From Paulinella micropora (lineage: Eukaryota > Cercozoa > Imbricatea > Euglyphida), in the NCBI GenBank assembly GCA_009731375.1, contig BJOX01000098.1, positions 694,921 through 718,745 on the forward strand: DNA of 23,825 nucleotides, read 5' to 3'. Shown here one piece after another: positions 9,595 to 17,340 of the stretch. The position numbers and the translations under genes were made by a program. The notes beneath the pieces are model-generated. The model was not told the origin of the DNA, ran no database searches, and worked only from the letters and a program-made list of their open reading frames with translations. How positions within the stretch are numbered: position 1 is the stretch's first letter; each line of letters opens with the position of its first letter.

Positions 9595-12500
9595 CTGGAG
9601 GGGGAAGAAGAGAGGAAGGAGAAGACTGTGAAGTTTAACCCTAAAGTCACAGTGCTTTCTAATGCTGTTGTGCAGACTGGGCCAACGCTTCCTCTATGTG
9701 AAAACAAAGATGTGGGTACACAGAGACTGCAGCCCCAAGGTAGTCTCATACCCGTTCATACAGCACGGTTACCAATGATAACTGATGCAAATAGGAAGGC
9801 GAGACTTGCGATGGAGGCGAGGAGGCCAATGGCAGACGTATCGCCTCGGCCAAGCAAACAACCACGAACAGACTCAATGTCTACGGTCGCGGCGGGTGGC
9901 GAGCAAAAAGACAATGTGTGTACTCAAGTACCACAAGACAATGTCGCTCAAATAGTAAACGCACCAGTACCGCAGAATAATAAAAATGTTAATGAGGTGA
10001 AGCAGGAGGAGAAGAAGGAGGAGTTGAAAAACTTAGAGACAAGACTCCAAAATTTGGAACGTAAAGTTCTTGTTCTCGCAGCCAATATACACAGGCCCGA
10101 TGCTCTGTGTTATACGGAACTTTATTGTGAAACATTGAAGACAATATTAAAAGTTGGTAATGATACGATGGCGAATATTAATATTGTCGGCAGGAAGTTT
10201 TTTAATCGATACCGGGACTGGGTGGACGGAAATATGAAAAAGTCAACGGGCACTCTCAAAGGAGTGAGCAGCCGGACGGATATCACGGGAATCATCACAC
10301 TGACCTTTAAATTGAAATCCGCACGAGTATACCGTATGGACCTCTATGTCGTCCCCGGTTACCACGGGTCAATATTACTATCGTATGACCAATTGGCTAC
10401 GATGGGGGCTGTGATTGATTGCGCCGCACGGCGAGTGATATATGGAGTAAAAAGAGGAGAAGAGAACGATATTGATCCCTTCAACGCTACTGACTCTTAT
10501 GAGGCTTATGAGCTGAGTCTAGCGACGGATCACAAAAAGATGGCCATCGCACATGAGGCACTTGAGGTGTACGTTCACCCCCATGTCGTAAGACCGGATG
10601 AACTGTCCTGGACCGACAATTGGGAATCCCAAGTGTGCACTGTCACAGTTCCGACATGCCATTGGGACAAAAAGTCTATTGATGACTTAATCGAGAAGCG
10701 AAAGGAGGAGATTATATGTGTCGCACAAAGAAGCCCGTCGTTGGCGAGATTCGCGGAAGGAGTAGGAACAGATGTCCATATTACTAACGGATACTGTTTC
10801 CATGCGAAAGTAGGAGAAGAAAAAAGGGAGGCGTTTGTACCAAGGAGAACGGGGCGAATCCCGGATACTCCACCAGAAACTATTAAAAGTTTTATTACTG
10901 ATTTCTGGGGTGACGAGCCCACGTGGCCGCGTTCACTGTCTGAAGTGAAGAAATGCTTACGGACTTTATTCGAAAATAATAAGCCGTATACTATTATCCT
11001 GCCATATAATGAGAAGGCGATATGGGCGCAGGAAATAAGGGACCGGCTTATTGATCATCCTATACCGGTACCCTCTCGCAAGCAACAGCTAGTGGTGGCT
11101 TGTCGTATGGGAACTCGTGAGCAGAGCAGTGCATACAAGCGGAAGCTCAGAGACCTCGACAAGTTGAAATTGATACCGCAAGCATTCACATGCTTTGATG
11201 GTTTTTACACCCGTAAAGCTCCTTTGCAATACGCGAGACTCATTGACATGCTGGTGGAGCTCGGTAAAGATGATGAGCCGGACACGGTCACGTATGAAAA
11301 GACGGGCCTAGATGATGTCTCGGAAGAGGACTTAGGCTTGGAGGAGGACAGAGAACCCCTCAAGCAGCATAAGCAGATGTCTGATGAAGATTTTCAAGAG
11401 GCGGCGCGGAAAATATTGGAAGAAGGAGTAGGCACGGAGAAGGAGAAGGAGCTTTTAAAAGCCAAATTAGAGGCGAACAAGGAAATTTTTGACCCTCCAC
11501 ATGCAGGTGGTGTCAAGCCTGAAGATTTCACTGCGGTTATTTACAAAATACCGGGTGCGGAGCCGTCACCGGCACCACGAAGGGCGAATTTGAGTATACA
11601 TGAGGCGAAGATAGCGGAGGAGCTAGCAAGACAGCTGCTCAATGAGGACTTTATTGAGAGATCAACATCCTCAATAGTCTCACAACCGAGAATAGTGCCG
11701 AAGCCAGGAGGAGAATGGCGCCTGACAGTTAACTATGCTCGTGTTAACAAGGTGCTGGAGGAAGAGAGAAATCCTCTCCCGACATTAGAAGAAGGAAGGA
11801 GAGTACTGCGGAATGCAAAATTCTATTCGGTCATTGACCTTAAGAATGGCTTCTGGCAGATACCACTGGAGGAAAAGTCCAGATGGCTGACGGCGTTTGT
11901 GGTGGGTATGGAAATATACCAATGGAAAGTGCTTCCGATGGGCCTCAAGCAAGCCCCAGGACTTTTCCAGAAGGCGATGCAGAAGATGTTGAGCAGTCAG
12001 TACGATGATTTGTCTGACGGTGGCTTTATGAGAAGGCGGGGACAGAAGGCGGGAGAATATGCATTTTGCTATATCGATGACATTATCGTATACTCTAACA
12101 CAATGGAGGAGCATATCGATCATTTGTCCGATATATTCAGGCGCATCGGAGCTTTTGGCCTGAAGTGCAATCTAAAGAAGTGTCAACTTGCCAAGACGAG
12201 TGTGACATACTTAGGGTACGAGATCTCCCATAATCGAGTCTCGATATCCAAAGAGAAGAGGGAGGAGATTATGAATCGACCGATACCGAAGAACCGCACT
12301 GAATTGCACTCATTCCTTGCGATGGCGCAATACTATAGCCAGTTTATACCCGATTGGGGTGCAACACGGGCTAAAGTGGAGAAAATGATAGATTTTGGAG
12401 ACTTTGAGAAGTGGGACGAAGAGGCTTTGCAAGCGTTTCATGCGCTCAAAGATCTCATTTACAAAGACCCGAAAGACGGAGGACTGGTGTTAACGATGCC

Positions 12501-15408
12501 CGACTTTACGAAACAATTCGTAGTCGATACAGACGCATCTAAGTTTGCGATTGGGGCTGTATTACAACAAGAGGATGAGGAGAAGAAATTACGCCCAATC
12601 ATGTTTATTAGTAGGAAGTTGTGTGCGGCGGAGAGAAACTATTGCACAAGGCAAAGAGAGGCGTTGGCGGTAGTATGGGCCCTCAAGAGGCTCAGAGAGT
12701 ATTTGTGGGGAGGACCTCAATTTACTGTCAGAACTGATCATCATAACCTGTTATGGTTGATGAATCATGAACAGACGGGACGGCTGGCGCGGTGGCAAGC
12801 GTTCTTGTCTTGTTTCGATTTTACAATGGTCCATCTACCGGGAAAGCGAAATGTGGTCGCTGATAGCCTCTCTAGGCTAGAGTTTAACTCAGAAGTATCG
12901 GCGTTGGTGTCCACGGTGGAGATGGAAGACTTGTCCACTGACAAGGTGTATGAGGTCAGCCACATTGAGGCGATGGAGATGGCGAGTGGAGTCCGATATG
13001 ACCGCACAGGTCTACGGTACAGTCCACAAGGCCCGGATCACGGGATATGTTGTGAGCTACATACCCAGGAGGACGCTGAGTGGTCCTATGAGGTATATGA
13101 GAATGCGAAGGCGAACATAAGAGAGGAAGAGGAGACGCAGGAAGTTTATGCGGAGCCTCCTCAAGAGCGGAGAAGTGACCTAGACGATGACCCGGAAAGA
13201 ATCGGGGTACGGCTAGAAGATGGTACTATCCATATAGCCTCGCCTACCGCATGGAGGCAACAACAGGCTCAAGATCCGGAGTTTAAAGAACTGATACAGT
13301 TATATCAGAACCCGGATGAGCTACGGATGACGAAAGCGATCAAAGATCAGATGAAGGAGATGGGATGGAGAGATGGTCTACTGTGGTACAAGGGCCTTCA
13401 CGGTCGCTATGCGTCACAGCCGGACAAATGGACCCTTTGGGTACCGGAGAGTCTGAGACGATTTATATTTGTCGCAGCCCACAATTGCCCACTTTTGGCG
13501 CATCCGGGTCGACAACGAACTCATATGTTCGTAGCGAGGCGATTCTGGTGGAAGAAGATGAAGGAGGAGATAGATCAGGCGGTGGATGCATGCATCCCGT
13601 GCAAGATAAACAAAACACCACTGAAGGCAAATTTCGGCCTGATTGGCGAATTTCCTCTTCATGCGGGGATGTTTGAGTTTATACACATTGATCATGTGGG
13701 ACCTTTCCCAGAATCGAAGGATGGTTACAAATACCTCCTTACGGCTATTGACAGAGCCACCAACTATGTGTGGATCATCCCTGTCAAAGACGTTACCGGC
13801 AAGACGACGGCCGAGGCGCTGATCGATAGGATCATCTCACAGATCGGAGTACCAAGAAAGATATGTTCTGATCGAGGCTCGGACTTTAATAACGAGGTCA
13901 TCGACAAACTATCTAAGTATTACGGGATGAAATGGCAATATGTTACTGCCTATAACCCGCGAGCAAATGGGAAAATCGAGCGGGTACACAGACCCCTCAA
14001 AGCCTCGCTAAAGATGTATTGCACGAAGAAGGAGAATCAAAGAGCATGGGTCGAGGCAGCACCATCATTTGCGTTTGCAATGAACTGTCTACCCTCTACG
14101 GCGTTAGGAGGCTCGAAGAGCTCAATCTCGCCATATCAGTTAGTATATGGGCGTGAGCCTGATATCCCGACTTCGCTCCTTCACCCAAAAGACACTTGGG
14201 CGGATGCGGATGAGTTGTTTGGGATGAGACTTAGAGTGAAGATGGAGGCGGAACAAATAGTCAGGGCGCATAGAGAGGCGGAGCGCCGAAAGACTGATGC
14301 TGAAGGGGTGCGACAAGCGCACTTGGATCAGATCAAGTTCCAGGTCGGGGATATTGTACTATTGTACCATCCTCAAGTCCCGAAGGGAGTCAGCTCTAAG
14401 CTGTTCACTCACTGGAAAGGACCTTATCAGATTATGGAACAGACGGGACCTCTGAATTACAAGATCAGGGGTAGAGGGAAGGTGCAAATTGTGAATGTAA
14501 GAAGGCTGATTAAGTATGATCCCTTCTTACTGGAAGATGAATCCGTTGAGGAGGCGTTAAAACGGATGAAGGATGATTTCAAAGAGGTGCCGCCCATCCA
14601 CAAGGAGGCTGGCATAGACCAAGACGATGCTTATCGGGCACCGATAGCTGAGAAGGAGGAGAGTGAGGTGGACAGCAAGGAGAAGACTGACCGCATAAGC
14701 GCGGTGGGGACTCAGTCCAAGTCTCCGCGAGAGCATAGCGGAAAGAAGGAGAAGATCACAGAGGCGCAGCTAAGGAGAGCGCGGAATGATCTTATCAACG
14801 ACCAACCGAGGAAGGCGATGAGGTCGATGAGATCAAAGGACGTCCACCAGGAGGAGGAGGGGACGGACACTGACCCAAACGCGGGCAACGTTGAGATTGT
14901 CCATGAGCGATGGAAGGAAGGCGATGCGATAGCAACCATCGCATGGGTGAAAAATGTTTTCTATCTGATGAGACCAGCGGAACAACATGTCGCTGATGAC
15001 ACTCTCTCAGACTTATACTTGATGCGGGTCGTGGCGGTCCCACGACAGATGCGTGTCACACGGACACTCAAAATATCATCAGCCGCAAAGATAGTACAAC
15101 CGATACTCCAGTTCTGGAGAAGTATGGACCCGGTTGAGGATCCAAAGGCAAGACATTATCTGCCAGTATATAAAGACGCAAAAAGTCTCGAGACATGGGA
15201 TGATACAATTACTCCCAGAGACAAGGATTACACTGCGTGGACCATTCAGACACTGCCAAGAGGAGTGCTTGATGTCCCTTTTGAATTATCGTTGGGCGGA
15301 ATCCCTAATAAGATCTGGGACATTCTCGAACAGTCAAAGTTCGATCTGACTTTTGTTGGTGGTCCTCCACCAGGCAAAGAAATCCGCGCCAGACGACGAA
15401 GGCAGTGA
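9595..15408 (+). CDS. pol: Pol polyprotein (protease-like, RT, RNase H, integrase)
   Basis: This frame is open for 1,937 codons; numbering here counts from the GTG at 9628. Residues about 165-275 are retropepsin-like: NDTMANINIV, with D179-T180-M181 where D-T/S-G is normal, then ILLSYDQLATMGAVID. Residues about 275-640 match no domain I know. RT (about 640-900) has Asp737 in VIDLKNGFWQIPL and Tyr815-Ile-Asp817-Asp818. RNase H (about 955-1085) has Asp969, Glu1011, Asp1037 and Asp1079. The integrase zinc domain is His1285-His1292-Cys1322-Cys1325, and the catalytic triad is Asp1355, Asp1415 and Glu1451 with exact D-35-E spacing. The GPY module holds HWKGPY at 1595-1600. Residues about 1635-1926 are an unassigned tail ending in Arg-rich RARRRRQ. 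Pol converts the RNA to DNA and integrates it. All RT, RNase H and integrase residues are intact, so only the protease is in doubt. Translation is probably by UGA readthrough from gag. Confidence 0.93.
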   Translation: MEGEEERKEKTVKFNPKVTVLSNAVVQTGPTLPLCENKDVGTQRLQPQGSLIPVHTARLPMITDANRKARLAMEARRPMADVSPRPSKQPRTDSMSTVAAGGEQKDNVCTQVPQDNVAQIVNAPVPQNNKNVNEVKQEEKKEELKNLETRLQNLERKVLVLAANIHRPDALCYTELYCETLKTILKVGNDTMANINIVGRKFFNRYRDWVDGNMKKSTGTLKGVSSRTDITGIITLTFKLKSARVYRMDLYVVPGYHGSILLSYDQLATMGAVIDCAARRVIYGVKRGEENDIDPFNATDSYEAYELSLATDHKKMAIAHEALEVYVHPHVVRPDELSWTDNWESQVCTVTVPTCHWDKKSIDDLIEKRKEEIICVAQRSPSLARFAEGVGTDVHITNGYCFHAKVGEEKREAFVPRRTGRIPDTPPETIKSFITDFWGDEPTWPRSLSEVKKCLRTLFENNKPYTIILPYNEKAIWAQEIRDRLIDHPIPVPSRKQQLVVACRMGTREQSSAYKRKLRDLDKLKLIPQAFTCFDGFYTRKAPLQYARLIDMLVELGKDDEPDTVTYEKTGLDDVSEEDLGLEEDREPLKQHKQMSDEDFQEAARKILEEGVGTEKEKELLKAKLEANKEIFDPPHAGGVKPEDFTAVIYKIPGAEPSPAPRRANLSIHEAKIAEELARQLLNEDFIERSTSSIVSQPRIVPKPGGEWRLTVNYARVNKVLEEERNPLPTLEEGRRVLRNAKFYSVIDLKNGFWQIPLEEKSRWLTAFVVGMEIYQWKVLPMGLKQAPGLFQKAMQKMLSSQYDDLSDGGFMRRRGQKAGEYAFCYIDDIIVYSNTMEEHIDHLSDIFRRIGAFGLKCNLKKCQLAKTSVTYLGYEISHNRVSISKEKREEIMNRPIPKNRTELHSFLAMAQYYSQFIPDWGATRAKVEKMIDFGDFEKWDEEALQAFHALKDLIYKDPKDGGLVLTMPDFTKQFVVDTDASKFAIGAVLQQEDEEKKLRPIMFISRKLCAAERNYCTRQREALAVVWALKRLREYLWGGPQFTVRTDHHNLLWLMNHEQTGRLARWQAFLSCFDFTMVHLPGKRNVVADSLSRLEFNSEVSALVSTVEMEDLSTDKVYEVSHIEAMEMASGVRYDRTGLRYSPQGPDHGICCELHTQEDAEWSYEVYENAKANIREEEETQEVYAEPPQERRSDLDDDPERIGVRLEDGTIHIASPTAWRQQQAQDPEFKELIQLYQNPDELRMTKAIKDQMKEMGWRDGLLWYKGLHGRYASQPDKWTLWVPESLRRFIFVAAHNCPLLAHPGRQRTHMFVARRFWWKKMKEEIDQAVDACIPCKINKTPLKANFGLIGEFPLHAGMFEFIHIDHVGPFPESKDGYKYLLTAIDRATNYVWIIPVKDVTGKTTAEALIDRIISQIGVPRKICSDRGSDFNNEVIDKLSKYYGMKWQYVTAYNPRANGKIERVHRPLKASLKMYCTKKENQRAWVEAAPSFAFAMNCLPSTALGGSKSSISPYQLVYGREPDIPTSLLHPKDTWADADELFGMRLRVKMEAEQIVRAHREAERRKTDAEGVRQAHLDQIKFQVGDIVLLYHPQVPKGVSSKLFTHWKGPYQIMEQTGPLNYKIRGRGKVQIVNVRRLIKYDPFLLEDESVEEALKRMKDDFKEVPPIHKEAGIDQDDAYRAPIAEKEESEVDSKEKTDRISAVGTQSKSPREHSGKKEKITEAQLRRARNDLINDQPRKAMRSMRSKDVHQEEEGTDTDPNAGNVEIVHERWKEGDAIATIAWVKNVFYLMRPAEQHVADDTLSDLYLMRVVAVPRQMRVTRTLKISSAAKIVQPILQFWRSMDPVEDPKARHYLPVYKDAKSLETWDDTITPRDKDYTAWTIQTLPRGVLDVPFELSLGGIPNKIWDILEQSKFDLTFVGGPPPGKEIRARRRRQ

Positions 15409-16230
15409 CAAAGAAACTATTTTTCTTTATGCGTCTCAAATAAACTGATTGATTGCCCACGGCGTATCATGATTTGATCATGCATCATCAGTTATCAATA
15501 TGAATATTAAAAAGACTCAGTGATATAACTTGGCATTCGATCGCAACATACGAGTGCGAAAGGTCGATCGACGATGATACTACACCGTATACGGGGATCG
15601 CTAGTGTATTGAGCGATGGTGTTCCCGGGTATGACCCTTTCCAAGTCCTGGGATGATGTTCTCGAAAATGAAATGTTCTCTGAAACTTTCATTAAATTAT
15701 TTTTTACGATAGATTATATACTGTCGTACCTGAGCACGGTCAATCTCTACTTGTGTCGGTATATCGCAGGGTCGGGTACATACACCTCGACTTCGGATAT
15801 AGCTATTAGGACTGGCCCCCTAATACTATATCATAGGATATCCGCCTTATACAAGGGTATGTCATTAAAAAAGACAATGTACTTACGATCTCCCTGTGAA
15901 TAATAATAATAATAATGATAATGATAAGAAGAAGAAGGAGATCAAAGGGGGAATCGTACTACAGCACCACGTTGCTTGTATTTTTTATTAATAGTACGTT
16001 TGTTCTTGACATACTCCCGAAAAAAAAAAGAAAGAAATTGAGGGGAAGGAGTTCAAAATTTACAAGAAAGGCTAGAGAATCCGCTTTGACGTGCCGTATG
16101 AGGATATATTTATCGTCTTTTAGCGTCTATCCGTGGGTCGATGCGCTGTGTGGCATGACTCCATAGCGCATACTATTTGCAGAAAGAAATCAGAAGGTGT
16201 ATGACGAAAATGCTATTTCCGTCATAAAAT
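15409..16230 (+). other. Retrotransposon 3' non-coding region
   Basis: This stretch of more than 800 bases separates the pol stop from the polypurine tract and is unusually long for a Ty3/Gypsy element. An AATAAA lies at 15439-15444, just after pol. Small palindromes include CATGAT-TTG-ATCATG near 15470 and GTCGATCGAC at 15563-15572. An ATG at 15616 opens 95 codons with a hydrophobic middle, and an AAT run lies near 15901. I do not consider these codons a supported gene. Confidence 0.6.
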
Positions 16231-16240
16231 CGGGAGGGGG
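16231..16240 (+). other. Polypurine tract
   Basis: CGGGAGGGGG lies three bases (TAC) before the 3' LTR start. A purine run here is the expected RNase H-resistant primer for plus-strand synthesis, and it supports placing the LTR boundary at TGTA. Confidence 0.8.
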
Positions 16241-16243
16241 TAC

Positions 16244-16481
16244 TGTAGGCATCACCCCCCGGATAGCCGGTAAAAAATACCTTTTCCTGGTGACAGGTGC
16301 ACCAGCTTGTTTTTCAGTATTATTTGTCCGGATTTGGACCTGATGCCATTTTATTCCTGGTCTGTTGCCGTTTTCCTTTTTGGCTTCACTGAGCTAATAC
16401 AACGAGACATCATTCTCATTCTTGAGGACTGTGTTTGGTTGTATTACCGACTTTTTTCGAGCTATCGTTGGGGGCATTACA
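16244..16481 (+). repeat. 3' LTR (238 bp)
   Basis: It begins TGTAGGCATCACCCCCC and ends GGGGGCATTACA. Relative to the 5' LTR it differs by T/G at base 5, G/A in the AAAAAGTACC region, one extra T in GGATTTGG, and A/T before CGAGC. Confidence 0.95.
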
Positions 16482-16494
16482 GTTTTTTTCGGCG

Positions 16495-16653
16495 CTGTGT
16501 ACACAGTTTGAGGGGTAGTTCCACTCTGCCTGGTCCCTCTGGACAGGGCAGATTAGAACCAACCAGTAACGAAGCTTCAAGGGTCCGAAAGAACAGGAGC
16601 ATGGGCATCCAAATACACTGCAAACAAAAACTCAGCGGAAGAAATTTTTTAAT
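16495..16653 (+). repeat. Repeat unit A, copy 2
   Basis: This is a direct-orientation, diverged copy of 5644-5796 on the far side of the retrotransposon. It keeps the imperfect hairpin TCTGCC...GGGCAGA and the CAGCGGAAGAAATTT block. Without the retrotransposon the two copies would be about 700 bases apart. Confidence 0.8.
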
Positions 16654-16700
16654 CGGATGTCAACGATCTTGAGCTCATCAGAAGTGTGCTGAACTGCATT

Positions 16701-16753
16701 GGTGTTTTCTTCGGAAACTTGTCTGTCTAATTTGACTGACAAGAAACCGAAGA
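16701..16753 (+). repeat. Hairpin unit H, copy 1
   Basis: GGTGTTTTCTTCGG starts a unit resembling 16837-16889. Bases 16708-16753 fold as TCTTCGG / CCGAAGA, then CTTGTC / GACAAG, then GTC / GAC around a TAATTT loop. AAA/AAA and T/T form symmetric internal mismatches, giving 16 pairs in 46 bases. Confidence 0.6.
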
Positions 16754-16836
16754 CGACCAGCAAGCGTGGTTTGGTGTTTTTTTTCACCGTTTCTTCCAGG
16801 GTGTAAGTCGAAGAAATAGTGAAAAAGTCCAGCAGC

Positions 16837-16889
16837 GGTGTGTTTTCTTCCGAGGCTCGTCTTTTGCCAATCTGATGGCAAAAAACGAG
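16837..16889 (+). repeat. Hairpin unit H, copy 2
   Basis: This related unit is about 136 bases downstream of copy 1. CTCGT-C-TTTTGCCA (16856-16869) pairs with TGGCAAAA-A-ACGAG (16876-16889) around an ATCTGA loop, with one mismatch. The arms differ in sequence from copy 1, but the fold is kept at the same place in the unit. Confidence 0.6.
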
Positions 16890-17107
16890 AAAGAGTACTA
16901 ACAAAAAACATTCCATCCGCAGAGAACAGAGTTTTTTGTGATTGTGCACACCGAGGATTTGCAAGAGTTAAAGTACAAGTAATGAAAGGAATTGTACTTG
17001 TGGGTTTCAGAAAACACTTAACGTGGGTCAGATTGGGTGAAGTAACTAACGTACGGCCCATTCCAGTCTTATGGTCTCCCAGCCAGAGAACCCGACCGAT
17101 TTGCGGA

Positions 17108-17164
17108 GTTCACTTGGAGAACACATTCATCCCAAGCTTTCCAATTAGGGCAGATGGGGTGAAG
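17108..17164 (+). repeat. Repeat unit J, copy 1
   Basis: This 57-base unit is repeated at 17271-17327. Arms TTCATCCCA (17126-17134) and TGGGGTGAA (17155-17163) pair with one G-T wobble. Differences between copies are mostly amino-acid-changing in the open frame that covers them, which argues against coding. Confidence 0.75.
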
Positions 17165-17270
17165 ATGTTGCCACACGTCAAGTCCGAGGCGCGCTGTGAG
17201 AGCCAAGTTGCACCAGCAGTATACCCGCCAGAGGTTCTACTGTTGGACCAAATGCATCTCCGTCCTGGCG

Positions 17271-17327
17271 TTCACTTGGGGAAGACATTCATCCCAACCT
17301 TTCCAATTAGGGCAGCTGGGATGAAGG
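17271..17327 (+). repeat. Repeat unit J, copy 2
   Basis: This is a diverged copy of 17108-17164, 163 bases downstream. Its hairpin arms TTCATCCC (17288-17295) and GGGATGAA (17318-17325) pair perfectly. The central TTTCCAATTAGGGCAG is identical in both copies. Confidence 0.75.
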
Positions 17328-17340
17328 CCTTATCACAACC

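Larger units (their letters stand above)
5878..16481 (+). mobile_element. Ty3/Gypsy-type LTR retrotransposon, nearly intact
   Basis: The element is 10,604 bp. It runs 5' LTR, primer-binding site, 786-bp leader, gag, pol (protease-like, RT, RNase H, integrase with GPY), an 835-bp 3' non-coding region, polypurine tract and 3' LTR. The domain order RT-RNase H-integrase and the GPY module after integrase place it with Ty3/Gypsy (Metaviridae). I see no chromodomain and no convincing envelope gene. Both main ORFs are open throughout, and the LTRs differ at three substitutions and one 1-bp indel, so insertion was recent. The flanks AATTT (left) and GTTTT (right) do not form a clean target-site duplication. 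The site is the loop of a palindrome between two unit A repeats. Confidence 0.95.

Noticed and set aside
14530-15408. Chromodomain at the end of pol
   Set aside because: I could not see the expected aromatic cage pattern; the tail is left unassigned.
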